Positions 37,558 to 47,500 of a stretch of 64,000 nt of DNA are shown here, one piece after another. Made by a program: the position numbers and the translations under genes. How positions within the stretch are numbered: the first letter of the stretch is position 1; each line of letters begins with the position of its first letter. The DNA comes from Calothrix sp. PCC 7716 (GTDB lineage: Bacteria; Cyanobacteriota; Cyanobacteriia; Cyanobacteriales; Nostocaceae): positions 2,914,001 through 2,978,000 of the forward strand of contig NZ_AP025018.1 in assembly GCF_019977735.1 (NCBI RefSeq), read 5' to 3'. The notes beneath the pieces are model-generated. The model did not search any database. It saw only the letters and a list, made by a program, of their open reading frames with translations, and was not told where the DNA came from.

Positions 37558-37657
37558 AATCAATATTTTCGATGTAATGTATCGATTATAAAGCATTTAT
37601 GAATCAAAATATTCTCAACTTTTTAACAAAATCGAGAATCTTAAAGTTTCGTAATAA

Positions 37658-38047
37658 TTAGCTGCAACGTTCTACAAATTCTACTTCTGGTAATTTACCT
37701 GCACGATACTGGGTAACTCGCTTACCATCGGTTTCAAAAACTACACGATAATTTTTATATAGTGGCTCTTTTGATATAAAAGTAAGGTAATGTCCACCTT
37801 TAACATATTTATGTAGTGTAACTTGGATTTTTCCTGGGTAAAGTGATTTAATGCGGCTTTCAGTATCACCTATTTTGGCACCGCTGACTGTGGTAATTTT
37901 AGTATTTTTAGTTACATCAATTCTCGAAATACGTCCATCGGTAAGCATGAACTCTACACCAGTAGGCGTATGAATGGGTTTAACATAAAAACAGCCTTTA
38001 TTTTGAATCGGCGCCCCAAATAATGATACTAAACCATTACAATTGAG
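37658..38047 (-). pseudogene. 5'-truncated cyanobacterial envelope protein gene
   Basis: The open frame runs from a stop at 38048-38050; it reads GLVSLFGAPIQNKGCFYVKP, then MLTDGRISRIDVTKN, TTVSGAKIGDTESRIKSLYPGK, GGHYLTFISKEP and RVVFETDGKRVTQYRAGKLP. This is the C-terminal half of a family of small secreted cyanobacterial proteins whose N-terminal signal peptide and first repeat are missing here. The internal ATG at 37948 would give a 96-residue product without a signal. I judge it a remnant, though a short cytoplasmic version cannot be excluded. Confidence 0.55.
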
Positions 38048-38266
38048 TCAATTAACATAGCGCCATAAATTGATGTTTTTATCTTTAGGCAAATGCTACA
38101 GAATAATCTAATAAATTATCCGTTACATCCGTTGTATCCGTTGCAAACTAAGCCTAATACTAAGAAGCATTAGCAAAATATGGTAGGTTTTCTTCTCTAG
38201 TTCGTTTCCAGTTTTTCTAATTATTTTTGACACAGGCAGGGATGCCTGTGCTACAATTACCAACTA
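38048..38266. repeat. spacer with two dispersed dyads
   Basis: Contains ATCCGTTACATCCGTT near 38118 and an ACAGGCAGGGATGCCTGT hairpin near 38232; the latter is close to the asnS stop and may end its transcript. No gene seen. Confidence 0.6.
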
Positions 38267-39670
38267 TTAAAAGTCGGCGTTTTCTGGTGTTCTTGGGAAG
38301 GGTATTACATCGCGAATATTAGCCATTCCCGTCATGAATTGCACGATTCTTTCAAACCCTAAACCGAAACCAGCATGGGGAACTGTGCCAAATCTTCTTA
38401 AATCAAGATACCACCATAAGTCTTCTTCTTTCATTCCTTGCGCTGCTATTCTTCTTTGCAGCACATCTAATCTTTCTTCGCGCTGTGAACCTCCGATAAT
38501 TTCCCCTATTTTCGGCGCCACTATATCCATTGCTGATACAGTTTTTTCATCTTCGTCTAAGCGCATATAAAACGCTTTGATTTGGGCGGGATAATTAGTA
38601 ATGATTGTGGGCTTTTTAAATAGCTGTTCGCATAAGTAACGTTCGTGTTCCGATTGTAGGTCTGTACCCCAACTAACTGGATATTCAAATTGAACATCAG
38701 CTTTTTCGACGGCTTTTTCTAAAAGCTTGACTGCTTCAGTATATGTAATGCGTTCAAACTGATTATTAATTATATTGTCAGCCGTTGCCAATACTGTATT
38801 ATCTATACGCTCGTTAAAAAATTGCATGTCTTCTGGGCATGTTTCCATCACATATTTAAAGATGTGTTTCAAAAATGCCTCGGCTAAGTCCATGTCCTCT
38901 TTGAGGTCACAAAATGCCATTTCTGGCTCTACCATCCAAAATTCTGCTAGGTGACGCGATGTGTTTGAGTTTTCCGCGCGGAATGTTGGTCCAAATGTAT
39001 AGACATTACTAAATGCCATTGCCATTACTTCGGCTTCGAGTTGTCCGCTTACAGTTAGATATGTTGGTCTCGCAAAAAAATCTTTACTGTAATCGATGGC
39101 GCCTTCTTTATTACGAGGTATTTTATTTAAATCAAAACTCGTAACACTAAACATTTCCCCGGCGCCTTCGCAGTCACTCGCTGTAATAATTGGAGTATGT
39201 ACCCACAAAAAACCACGTTCTTGAAAAAATTGGTGAATAGCTGTTGCACAAGCGTTACGCACACGGAACATGGCGCCAAACGAGTTGGTACGAGCGCGTA
39301 AATGTCCAATGGTTCGCAAAAACTCGAACGAGTGACGCTTTTTTTGCAATGGGTATGTTTCTGGGTCAGCATCACCGTACACTTGTACAGATTCGGCTTT
39401 AACTTCGATACGTTGCCCTTTACCTTGTGATGCTACTACTACACCATCAACTTCTACAGAGGCGCCTGTGTTTACTTTTTTGATAATCTCGCTGTAATTA
39501 GGTACAGTTTCATTAATGACGACTTGTAAAGAAGCCATCGATGAACCATCATTTACTTCGATAAAAGCAAAACCCTTAAGTTCGCGCTTCGTGCGTACCC
39601 AACCTTGTACTTTTACGGTTTCGTCAGGTTGCCCACTACGCAATATTTCCGCAATTCGTCTAATAATCAT
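38267..39670 (-). CDS. asnS: asparaginyl-tRNA synthetase
   Basis: A 467-residue class IIb synthetase that charges tRNA-Asn. The N-terminal OB-fold anticodon-binding domain (about 1-115) shows [25 protein letters not shown]. Motif 2 is [21 protein letters not shown], and motif 3 [15 protein letters not shown], which precedes the typical end [13 protein letters not shown] full-length protein. It lies seven bases downstream of a small coiled-coil gene on the same strand and may share its transcript. Confidence 0.97.
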   Translation of the reverse strand: MIIRRIAEILRSGQPDETVKVQGWVRTKRELKGFAFIEVNDGSSMASLQVVINETVPNYSEIIKKVNTGASVEVDGVVVASQGKGQRIEVKAESVQVYGDADPETYPLQKKRHSFEFLRTIGHLRARTNSFGAMFRVRNACATAIHQFFQERGFLWVHTPIITASDCEGAGEMFSVTSFDLNKIPRNKEGAIDYSKDFFARPTYLTVSGQLEAEVMAMAFSNVYTFGPTFRAENSNTSRHLAEFWMVEPEMAFCDLKEDMDLAEAFLKHIFKYVMETCPEDMQFFNERIDNTVLATADNIINNQFERITYTEAVKLLEKAVEKADVQFEYPVSWGTDLQSEHERYLCEQLFKKPTIITNYPAQIKAFYMRLDEDEKTVSAMDIVAPKIGEIIGGSQREERLDVLQRRIAAQGMKEEDLWWYLDLRRFGTVPHAGFGLGFERIVQFMTGMANIRDVIPFPRTPENADF

Positions 39671-39677
39671 CTTTTTA

Positions 39678-40043
39678 TCACAGTGTGTAAGACTTTAATA
39701 ACCAGCCTATAATAACGCCCAATCCACTGAAGCGGACAATTTGCCAAAACGGGTCTTTGAAAGAGCGCCAGTTCAATAACCGACTTTCTAGGTTAATTTC
39801 CAATACTTCTAACTGTTGCTCTATATACTTTAACTCCGCTTTCATTTCTGGTAGCTTACTTTTACGAAGTTCTGAGCGGCGCCGTTTTAGTTCATTTTGT
39901 AAGCTATAATCATTCTCAACCTGCTCGTAACGTTCTTTAAGCGCAATTAACGCACTCTCAACATCAGAGAGTCCTTGTTGGAATTCTTGCGACTGCGATG
40001 AATCTTCACCCGATGGCTCATTCTGTTTTTTCGGCGGCTTCAT
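39678..40043 (-). CDS. hypothetical coiled-coil protein with C-terminal membrane segment
   Basis: A 121-residue protein. The N-terminus is polar ([19 protein letters not shown]), residues about 25-90 form a charged coiled coil ([23 protein letters not shown]), and the C-terminus holds one membrane helix ([14 protein letters not shown]). It is a tail-anchored layout. I do not recognise a family. It ends seven bases before asnS on the same strand, but the pairing may be accidental. Confidence 0.65.
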   Translation of the reverse strand: MKPPKKQNEPSGEDSSQSQEFQQGLSDVESALIALKERYEQVENDYSLQNELKRRRSELRKSKLPEMKAELKYIEQQLEVLEINLESRLLNWRSFKDPFWQIVRFSGLGVIIGWLLKSYTL

Positions 40044-40106
40044 GGATAGGCTATAAACTAAAATTAAATATAAATCCGGTTATATTACAACAACCCCTAA
40101 TTAGTC

Positions 40107-40200
40107 ACCTATCACCCAGCACTCAGCAACGCCATTCGCCTCAACGGGGGGAACCCCCGCACGGCGATGGCTCCTCAGCACTCAGCACTCAGCACTTTAC
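40107..40200. repeat. ACTCAGC repeats flanking a hairpin
   Basis: CACCCAGCACTCAGC, then an imperfect dyad (GCCATTCGCC ... GGCGATGGC) around GGGGGGAACCCCC, then four ACTCAGC units. A composite of the STRR and a stem-loop insertion. Confidence 0.8.
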
Positions 40201-40206
40201 ACTCTT

Positions 40207-40485
40207 ATGTTTCAATCTACACAACAGCCTAAAACAAACCAACTACAAGAATTTAGCGACTTAGAACTAGCGCAAGCACTTTTAGAAAGACTTGGTATTT
40301 CGCCAAATGACTGGCATCGACTCAAGTCTAATCGAAAAGCGCGCGCTTCGGAACAAGTTGCCGCCGCATTAGTATATTTACTGAAAGACGAAAAAGAAGA
40401 AGCACAACAAAGGCTACAACAAGCTGTTGGCTGGCTCGACCGTTCAATTTCGGCGCCACCCTGTCCAACACACGGAACCAAATAA
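40207..40485 (+). CDS. conserved small cyanobacterial protein (DUF6439-like)
   Basis: A 92-residue helical protein starting at ATG 40207. DLELAQALLERLGISPNDWHRLKSNRKARASEQVAAALVYLL followed by RLQQAVGWLDRSISAPPCPTHG is a pattern I recall from small cyanobacterial proteins of unknown function; the family name is from memory. Cytoplasmic, no membrane segment. ACTCAGC arrays lie on both sides, so promoter and terminator are not visible. Function unknown. Confidence 0.65.
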   Translation: MFQSTQQPKTNQLQEFSDLELAQALLERLGISPNDWHRLKSNRKARASEQVAAALVYLLKDEKEEAQQRLQQAVGWLDRSISAPPCPTHGTK

Positions 40486-40555
40486 GTGCTGAGTTATGAG
40501 TGCTGAGTGCTGAGTTACTATTTACTACTCAGCACTCAGCACTCAGCACTTTCAA
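40486..40555. repeat. GTGCTGAGT / ACTCAGC opposed arrays
   Basis: GTGCTGAGTTATGAGTGCTGAG on one arm and CTCAGCACTCAGCACTC on the other form a hairpin-capable pair between convergent genes. Confidence 0.85.
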
Positions 40556-41044
40556 CTATTTTCTTAATAATCGTGGTCGTGTTTCTACTTGTTTACAAAG
40601 CCGTAGCTCTGTGCCCTTGCGATTCCATTCAACTTGGTCAAAAATTTGATGTAGAATACATAGACCCCGACCACTTTCTGCTTCATCTGGAGGCAGATAT
40701 TCTGTGGGATCATCATCACAATTTAATGATGTTTCAAACGGGTCTACGTGTACATTACCAGGATTTGACTTAACGTCAAAACCTCCACCTTGGTCTGATA
40801 TGACCCACCAGTATTGATTATCAATAAGGGAAAAACGAACTATAACTTTTTTACTAGGGTCTAAATTATTACCATGTTTAGCGGCGTTGACTAGAGCTTC
40901 TTGAAGCCCTAATCGTAATTCGGCTTGCATTTTCGCGGGAATCTCTGCCAGGAGTAAATCTAATATAGGACAGAGATATAGAGTGGAGGCGAAACTAATC
41001 GTTCCCCAATTGCGTCCAACAGGACGGAGCGAGATAGTAATCAC
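40556..41044 (-). CDS. RsbW-like ATP-binding anti-sigma regulatory factor
   Basis: A 162-residue GHKL ATPase domain. The N box is LGLQEALVNAAKHGNNL, the G1 box DQGGGFD and the G2 box ESGRGLCILHQIFDQV. The protein should bind ATP and phosphorylate a STAS partner or bind a sigma factor. No STAS or PP2C gene lies nearby, unlike the kinase at 22.5 kb, whose sequence is only distantly similar. The start is GTG 41044 (ITISLRPVGR); the C-terminus is Arg-rich. Confidence 0.85.
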   Translation of the reverse strand: MITISLRPVGRNWGTISFASTLYLCPILDLLLAEIPAKMQAELRLGLQEALVNAAKHGNNLDPSKKVIVRFSLIDNQYWWVISDQGGGFDVKSNPGNVHVDPFETSLNCDDDPTEYLPPDEAESGRGLCILHQIFDQVEWNRKGTELRLCKQVETRPRLLRK

Positions 41045-41552
41045 AAGTAAACCCCGTAGCTTTCGTTCGGTCTTTTAGACATCAGTTTGCGTTACACAGG
41101 CACCCTGATTATATTGAGACGGTCGCACTGTCAAACTTGCGTCTTTAAAACTAAATTTTGAAAATAGCTAGGGAGCAAAGTCTCTCCTTAATATTAATGG
41201 GTTGCAACATTTAACTATATCACCAACTGAGTACACATATTTAATCACTAAATTTTTAGAGCCATTAAATACTCGTATTCAACTAGTGTATAAGCAATTT
41301 TATATGCTTTTGAAGTTGACCATTAGCAGAAGTACATTTGAATGGAACCGATACTGAACCAAGCAACTGTCACAGGCGCCAGATGGAAAACCGACTTATA
41401 GTTGTTGACAACTTCACTCATATGCAAGAAGTGACAATGCCACTTCAATTTCTTTAATTAAAAGGAATTATATTTTTAGCTTAATTCAATTTTAGCATTT
41501 TTACTATGCGCTAGACTACAAATTTGAAATTCGGACGATTGTTGTTTAATCC
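41045..41552. other. intergenic region without recognisable feature
   Basis: About 500 AT-rich bases between the RsbW-like gene and rlmD, both on the minus strand. One 19-codon frame (from 41342) is open on the plus strand but has no support. No repeat family, tRNA or strong hairpin seen. One GGCGCC at about 41375. Confidence 0.5.
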
Positions 41553-42926
41553 CTAACTGCCTATATCTAACTGTGATAACACAAGATATGCAGCAGTTTC
41601 CACATGTGCGGTTTGAGGGAAGAAATCGGCGGGAGTAACGCGCATCAAGGTATATACTCCATCTTGACAGAGTATTTTTAAGTCACGTGCCAATGTGGCA
41701 ACTTTACAGCTAACGTAAACAATACGTTTTGGTTTCAAGTCAAGCAAAGCTTGTATGACGCTCTTGTCACAACCTTTACGAGGTGGGTCGAGAACAACGA
41801 TATCTGGTTTAACATCTATTGAAAGAATTACTTTTTCAACGGTTCCAGCATAAAACTTGACGTTATCAATGCCATTGTGTTGAGCATTTGTACGTGCTTG
41901 TTCTATAGCTTCTGGTTGTACCTCTATACCAATTGCTTGACCAACGTAACGAGCAAGTGGAAGAGTTAAAGTGCCAATTCCACAATAAGCATCAAGTAAA
42001 GTTTCTTTACCCTTAAGTCCCAATTCCATCTTTATTTGCTGTACTAACGCTTCTGCCGTTTCTGTGTAAACCTGAAAAAATGTGTCGGGACGTACCTGAA
42101 ATTCCAGCTCGGTAAATTCTTCTCGCAAGAAATTTCTGCCAGCAACTAGACGACTTTCTCGCCCAAAAATGGCATTAGTACGCTCGCCATTCAGGTTTAA
42201 CATCACTCCAACAAGTGGGGGTGTGCTGTCTAACCACTCTTGCGCTACTGCCTCAATACCTGGTATATTCCATTGATTTATCACTAAAGTGATTAATACT
42301 TCTCCTGTCCGGCGCCCAATACGCAAGCTAATATGGCGAATTAACCCAGTATGCAGCTTTTCATTGTAAGGTTGCCAACCATTAGACTGTATATCTAGCT
42401 TGACTTTATGTAACAGCGGGTTTAAACGCTCATCTTGCACAGGACACTGATTTATATTGATAATTTGATGACTGTTTTTTTGATAATAACCAGCCACAAA
42501 GTTACCTGTCGCGGATATCCCAACCGGATAAGTAGCCTTATTGCGATAAGAGAGCGCTGTCGAATGCAGTACCTCATCTACACGTGGCGCCACAAAACCA
42601 CCAATTCGCTCTAAAGCTTGAACAACTTGATTACGCTTCGCTTCGAGTTGATATTGATAATCAATATGCTGCCAACTACACCCCCCACACTTATCAGCCA
42701 CAATACAACTCGGTCGAACCCGATGAATTGAAGATTTTAATATTTTCTTTAGAATTGCGTGCCCAAATTTCGGTTTAACGAAAACCAAACGCGCTTCTAC
42801 AACATCACCTGGTACTGTGTCAGGCACAAACACTACTCTATTAAATGCCCGTCCTACTCCATCTCCATCATCATTAAGATCAGTAATTTCGAGTTCAATT
42901 AATTCACCCTGCTGCCAATTAGTCAT
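41553..42926 (-). CDS. rlmD: 23S rRNA (uracil) methyltransferase, RlmD/RumA type
   Basis: A 457-residue tRNA/rRNA uracil-C5 methyltransferase. The N-terminal TRAM domain (about 1-60: LIELEITDLNDDGDGVGRAFNRVVFVP) is followed by iron-sulfur ligands CIVADKCGGCSWQH plus a later Cys, and the SAM-binding domain with LLDAYCGIGTLTLPLA. The catalytic loop is VLDPPRKGCDKSV, and the nucleophilic Cys lies in RIVYVSCK. Full-length for the family. Whether the target is 23S U1939, U747 or tRNA U54 cannot be told by eye. Confidence 0.93.
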   Translation of the reverse strand: MTNWQQGELIELEITDLNDDGDGVGRAFNRVVFVPDTVPGDVVEARLVFVKPKFGHAILKKILKSSIHRVRPSCIVADKCGGCSWQHIDYQYQLEAKRNQVVQALERIGGFVAPRVDEVLHSTALSYRNKATYPVGISATGNFVAGYYQKNSHQIININQCPVQDERLNPLLHKVKLDIQSNGWQPYNEKLHTGLIRHISLRIGRRTGEVLITLVINQWNIPGIEAVAQEWLDSTPPLVGVMLNLNGERTNAIFGRESRLVAGRNFLREEFTELEFQVRPDTFFQVYTETAEALVQQIKMELGLKGKETLLDAYCGIGTLTLPLARYVGQAIGIEVQPEAIEQARTNAQHNGIDNVKFYAGTVEKVILSIDVKPDIVVLDPPRKGCDKSVIQALLDLKPKRIVYVSCKVATLARDLKILCQDGVYTLMRVTPADFFPQTAHVETAAYLVLSQLDIGS

Positions 42927-43055
42927 AAATACCTACTACGTATTACTTTTACCCATCACTAAACGTATAATTTCAATAAGCACTTTTTGCTTTGACTTCA
43001 CTTGTGTACTCAAGACTCGTTAAACTAGCTAATAATATTTCATGCTGCATTAATC

Positions 43056-43541
43056 ATGACTGTAGTAAGCCAAGTTATTCTCAAAGCCGACGACGAACTG
43101 CGTTACCCTAGCAGTGGCGAACTCAAAAGTATCAAAGACTTTTTGACAACAGGTACACAGCGGGTACGCATTGTTTCTACCCTCTCTGAAAACGAAAAGA
43201 AAATTGTGAGTGAAGCAACTAAACAATTATGGCGTAAGCGTCCTGACTTTATCTCTCCTGGAGGTAATGCTTACGGACAACGTGAGCGCGCTCAATGTAT
43301 CCGCGATTTTGGATGGTACTTACGTCTCGTTACATACGGTGTTCTTGCTGGTGACATAGAGCCAATCGAAAAAATTGGTATTGTTGGCGCCCGCGAAATG
43401 TACAATTCCTTGGGTGTACCCCTACCCGGAATGGTAGAAGCGATAGGTTGTCTTAAAGCTGCGTCTCTCGACCTGCTTACTGCTGACGATGCTACTGAAG
43501 CAGCACCTTACTTTGATTACATCATTCAAGGAATGTCATAA
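43056..43541 (+). CDS. apcD: allophycocyanin alpha-B subunit ApcD
   Basis: A 161-residue phycobiliprotein, a terminal emitter of the phycobilisome core that passes energy mainly to photosystem I. It begins [23 protein letters not shown], which is diagnostic of ApcD, and has the bilin-binding Cys in [16 protein letters not shown] near residue 81. [10 protein letters not shown] and FDYIIQGMS are also conserved. Length is normal. It stands alone, far from the apcAB operon as in other cyanobacteria, and a terminator follows. The small-RNA array behind it runs on the opposite strand. Confidence 0.96.
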   Translation: MTVVSQVILKADDELRYPSSGELKSIKDFLTTGTQRVRIVSTLSENEKKIVSEATKQLWRKRPDFISPGGNAYGQRERAQCIRDFGWYLRLVTYGVLAGDIEPIEKIGIVGAREMYNSLGVPLPGMVEAIGCLKAASLDLLTADDATEAAPYFDYIIQGMS

Positions 43542-43609
43542 TCAAACATCTTCTTCGTTAGCGCACTAGCTTGAAGCCTCAATATAAATCATCTATTAAG
43601 ATTGTAACT

Positions 43610-43672
43610 CCCCACAGCTTGTTGGAAAGCTTGGCATTAGTGTCGAATTACCAACGATCTGTGGGGAAATTT
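43610..43672 (+). terminator. terminator after apcD
   Basis: CCCCACAG at 43610-43617 and CTGTGGGG at 43659-43666, then AAATTTTA. A long loop with a small inner stem (TTGTTGGAAAG ... TACCAAC) may shorten the fold. Confidence 0.7.
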
Positions 43673-43691
43673 TATGTACATAACCATAAAA

Positions 43692-43769
43692 ACAAAAAAC
43701 CGACAGTCTCGTTCAAAGGCTGTCGGCGCTTAGTGTGTTCCCTATTAATGACTCGGCTAGAGTTCAGTT
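43692..43769 (-). ncRNA. tandem small RNA, copy 1
   Basis: Read on the minus strand: CTGAACTCTAGCCGAGTC, an AT-rich single-stranded stretch, then CCGACAG/CTGTCGG hairpin and TTTTTTGTTTTT. A -10 box CATAAT lies at 43777-43782. The roughly 70-nt body differs from copy 2 by one base, while the sequence between copies is largely diverged. No open frame is conserved. I do not recognise the family. Confidence 0.8.
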
Positions 43770-43825
43770 ATCTTTTATTATGTGCCATTTTTTCTGTTTG
43801 CGATACGATTTTAATCATCAATGCT

Positions 43826-43841
43826 TGTGATACACGTCACA
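43826..43841 (-). promoter_or_regulatory. CRP-type operator for small RNA copy 1
   Basis: TGTGA-TACACG-TCACA, a perfect match to the TGTGA-N6-TCACA target of cAMP receptor proteins (SyCRP1, AnCrpA). Centre about 64 bases upstream of the inferred start, the spacing of class I activator sites. Confidence 0.75.
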
Positions 43842-43872
43842 CTGTTCAACAACGAAAGCTATGAGTACAAAA

Positions 43873-43950
43873 ACAAAAAACCGACAGTCTTGTTCAAAGG
43901 CTGTCGGCGCTTAGTGTGTTCCCTATTAATGACTCGGCTAGAGTTCAGTT
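43873..43950 (-). ncRNA. tandem small RNA, copy 2
   Basis: Same structure as copy 1: 5' CTGAACTCTAGCCGAGTC, CCGACAG/CTGTCGG terminator stem, T-run TTTTTTGTTTTT. -10 CATAAT precedes it. One C-to-T change in the terminator loop relative to copy 1. Confidence 0.8.
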
Positions 43951-44007
43951 GTCTTTTATTATGCACCCCTTATACTGTGCGCGATACGACCAACATCATA
44001 ATAAGTT

Positions 44008-44023
44008 TGTGATTAGCGTCACA
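44008..44023 (-). promoter_or_regulatory. CRP-type operator for small RNA copy 2
   Basis: TGTGA-TTAGCG-TCACA. Different spacer bases from copy 1 and copy 3, yet both half-sites are perfect, which points to selection on the operator. Confidence 0.75.
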
Positions 44024-44054
44024 CTATAAGCAATTAAACGGATTTACGTGTAAA

Positions 44055-44131
44055 ACAAAAAACCGACAGTCTTGTAAAAGGCTGTCGGCGCTTAGTGTGT
44101 TCCCTATTAATGACTCGGCTAGAGTTCAGTA
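44055..44131 (-). ncRNA. tandem small RNA, copy 3
   Basis: Third copy, with a slightly shorter terminator loop (TTGTAAAAGG on the plus strand) and a T-run TTTTTTGTTTT. The -10 is AATAAT. Body otherwise identical to copies 1 and 2. Confidence 0.8.
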
Positions 44132-44185
44132 TCCTTATTATTCCAGTTTCACAACCGTAAGAAGACGATCTTAATCATGTATCAA

Positions 44186-44201
44186 TGTGATTGTCATCAC
44201 A
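44186..44201 (-). promoter_or_regulatory. CRP-type operator for small RNA copy 3
   Basis: TGTGA-TTGTCA-TCACA, again a perfect palindrome, with its centre about 63 bases upstream of the inferred start. Confidence 0.75.
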
Positions 44202-44512
44202 ACACAAGCGCCTACTGTTTTGTATCATCCCTCTTCTTCAAGGGCGCCTGAATTTACCTATTAAGTTTGAATTTTAAAAAACCTAGCGCTAATGCTTGAT
44301 ACCTATTTTTCTGGTAACTATGCATATAAAGTCATTTAAAACTGTAAGCACCGTTACAATGTCAATAAGCTATGCCAATACTTTATATAATAACGGCTAA
44401 TCAGTTAAAATAGTTAAAATCTTAGAAACCCGGTTTATAGAACCAGGTAATTAACACAGTGGTGACAGAAATAGGTAAAATATTCGTCTGTTGCTATGGT
44501 GCATAGTTCAAT
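44202..44512. other. purL upstream region
   Basis: AT-rich. Holds one GAAACCCGGTTT half-dyad near 44427. No gene; a promoter for purL must lie here, but no element is convincing. Confidence 0.4.
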
Positions 44513-47500
44513 ATGACCGTCTCCTCACAACCTCCGTTTTCTCCTCAAGAAATCGCCTCAGAAGGCATTAAACCCGAAGAATACCAAGAAATATTTAATA
44601 GATTAGGGCGCCATCCCAATAAAGCCGAGTTGGGAATGTTTGGTGTAATGTGGTCAGAACACTGTTGCTATAAAAATTCTCGACCTTTATTAAAGCAGTT
44701 CCCTACCACAGGTAAGCGCATTCTCGTTGGTCCCGGTGAAAATGCTGGTGTTGTAGACATTGGTGATGGTTTACAACTAGCGTTTAAAATCGAATCGCAT
44801 AATCACCCTTCTGCTGTCGAACCATTTCAAGGCGCCGCTACAGGTGTTGGTGGTATACTTAGAGATATTTTTACAATGGGTGCGCGTCCCATTGCTGTAC
44901 TAAATTCGCTGCGATTCGGTTCCTTAGAAGATTCTAGAACTCAAAGATTATTTCAAGGTGTAGTTGCTGGTATAAGTCATTACGGTAATTGCTTGGTAGG
45001 TACTGAAACGCTTGTTTGGCGTGACCATACTGGGGTACACGTTGACACAATTGGGAATTTCGTAGAGTCACGGCTACATTCAAATTTGACTACACTCGAA
45101 ATAAGTGATGAAGAAGCAGTTGAAACGTTATCGATTGACCCTATTACCCACAAAAGTTGTTGGCAAAGGGTAAGACGGGTATTTAAGCGTCGTACTCAAA
45201 CATTAGTAAAAGTAAACACTTGTTTGGGTCGTTCCCTTACCATTACACCAGACCATCCAATGTTTGTTAAATCAAATACTGGATGGGATATTTTGCCTGC
45301 TCAAAACTTAGAGGTTGGTCAGGAACTAGCAATACTTACATCATTACCACAAGATATCTCTAGTGATACTGAAGTACCAGAATTGGATTTACTAAGTACT
45401 CTTAATCTCGAAGATGGTAGTGGAAAAGACGTTTACGTACAACTTCCCCCATGCTGGCAAGCTACAGATATTGTACGTACAGCATTACAATTAATCGAGC
45501 CAAAGGCTGTTAACCGCCATCAGTACACTAAGAATGGGGGTTTTCCATTATCACATTTTCTAAAATTGGAAAACTTATTTGGTGTAACACGTAACGAGGT
45601 TTGCCTGTTTCGCCGAGGTAAAGCGAATTATGCTAGAGCTACTATACAACCAGATGACAAATTTGCACGTTTACTGGGTTACTACTTAAGCGAGGGATGT
45701 GTCTCGCAAAACGGTAACACTTTTAAAATTATCTTTACTTTTGCTCATCACGAACTTGAATATGTTGATGATGTAGCTGATGGGCTTCAAAATCTTGGGT
45801 TACGCCCATGTGTAGAGAAAAGAGTCTCGACAATTGCTGTTTATGCCACATCATGGCTTTTAGGGCATGTTTTAAAAAATGTTTGGCAATGCGGCATAGG
45901 AGCAAGCAGTAAAGCGATACCAGATTTTGTTTTTTTATGGCCGCATCATTTGCAAAAAGAAGTTCTCAAAGGTTTACTTCGAGGAGATGGTTCGCTAACC
46001 ACAAAAACAAATGGAAATCACGCGAAAATCTCTTTCGCAACAGCTAGTCGTAAGTTGTTTGAGCAAACAGTATTGTTGGTTCAATCTCAGGGTGCTATTC
46101 CTTACATCTATTTGCGGTCAGCCACCGAAACGCAAATCAAGGGTCGTAAGCATGTTCGATTGCCACTATGGGAGTTAGAGGTGAGTAACTTCGCTGGCTT
46201 AAAAGCTCTAACTGGTGTTTTTAGTGAAGAACGTAATACTAAGTTAGCAACAGCTTTGGCTCGCTACAATGGTACAAAATATTCTTTCCCTCGTTTTACC
46301 CAATCTTCAGAAGATGTAGTATCCGTCAAAATAAAAGGTATTGAGACGCAGAAAGTAAGCGAATGCGATGTTTACGATGTGGAAGTTGACAATACTCATT
46401 TATTTGTTACCACTTCTGGCATTATTACTCACAATTGTGTCGGGGTGCCCACTGTTGGAGGAGAAGTTTATTTTGACCCAGCTTATTCTGGCAACCCTTT
46501 AGTTAATGTGATGGCACTGGGTTTGATGGAAACGCCAGAAATAGTAAAATCTGGCGCCTCTGGATTTGGCAACCCTGTATTATATGTTGGTTCCACAACA
46601 GGACGCGATGGAATGGGAGGCGCCAGTTTTGCGAGTGCCGAACTGAGCGCGGAATCAATGGATGACCGTCCGGCTGTACAGGTAGGCGACCCATTTTTAG
46701 AGAAATCTTTAATTGAAGCTTGTTTAGAAGCATTTAAAACAGGCGCCGTCGTAGCTGCCCAAGATATGGGAGCAGCAGGTATTACTTGTTCTACTGCCGA
46801 AATGGCGGCAAAAGGTGGAGTGGGGATTGAGTTTGATTTAGATAAAGTACCAGTGCGGGAAACTGGAATGGTGCCTTATGAATACCTACTTTCTGAGTCA
46901 CAAGAACGGATGTTGTTTGTGGCACACAAAGGACGCGAACAAGAGTTAATCGATATTTTCCATCGTTGGGGACTTCATGCAGTTGTTGCAGGTACCGTAA
47001 TTGAAGAACCCATAGTCAGAATTTTATTCAAGGGAGAAATTGCTGCCCTTATTCCGGCTTCGGCATTGGCAGAAAATACCCCCTTATATGAGCGCGTATT
47101 ACTCAAAGAACCACCAGAATATGCCCAAAAAGCTTGGGAATGGACACCTGAAAAATTACCTAGCTGTACAGCATCTGGTATTGAGGTGCAAGGTAAAAAG
47201 CTAAGTTGGAACGATGTTTTATTAACTTTGCTCGATACACCAACTATTGCGTCGAAACGTTGGGTTTACAGTCAATATGACCATCAAGTCCAGAATAATA
47301 CGGTTATGCTTCCAGGTGGCGCCGATGCTGCAATATTAAGATTACGTCCCCTCGAAGGAGTACAAAATTCTACTTTCTATAAGGGTGTTGCTGCTACTGT
47401 TGACTGCAATCCGCGTTACGTTTATCTTGACCCATATGAAGGCGCCAAAGCTGTTGTTGCTGAAGCCGCACGTAATCTTAGCTGTGTAGGCGCCGAACCA

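Noticed and set aside
41342-41401. 19-codon frame in the 41.0-41.5 kb gap
   Set aside because: No ribosome binding site, no recognisable sequence; expected by chance.
43571-44012. Plus-strand frames containing KNKKPTVSFKGCRRLVCSLLMTRLEFS twice, partly
   Set aside because: The repeated peptide is only a translation of the tandem small-RNA units; the T-run and hairpin orientation show the functional strand is minus.
43690-44201. Array identified as NsiR1
   Set aside because: NsiR1 is also a tandem-repeat small RNA in Nostocales, but it is shorter, linked to hetF, and lacks CRP boxes; the sequence does not resemble it as far as I recall.
43690-44201. Array as a CRISPR
   Set aside because: Units are about 180 bases apart, spacers are longer than repeats and share conserved operator and -10 positions, and there are no cas genes.
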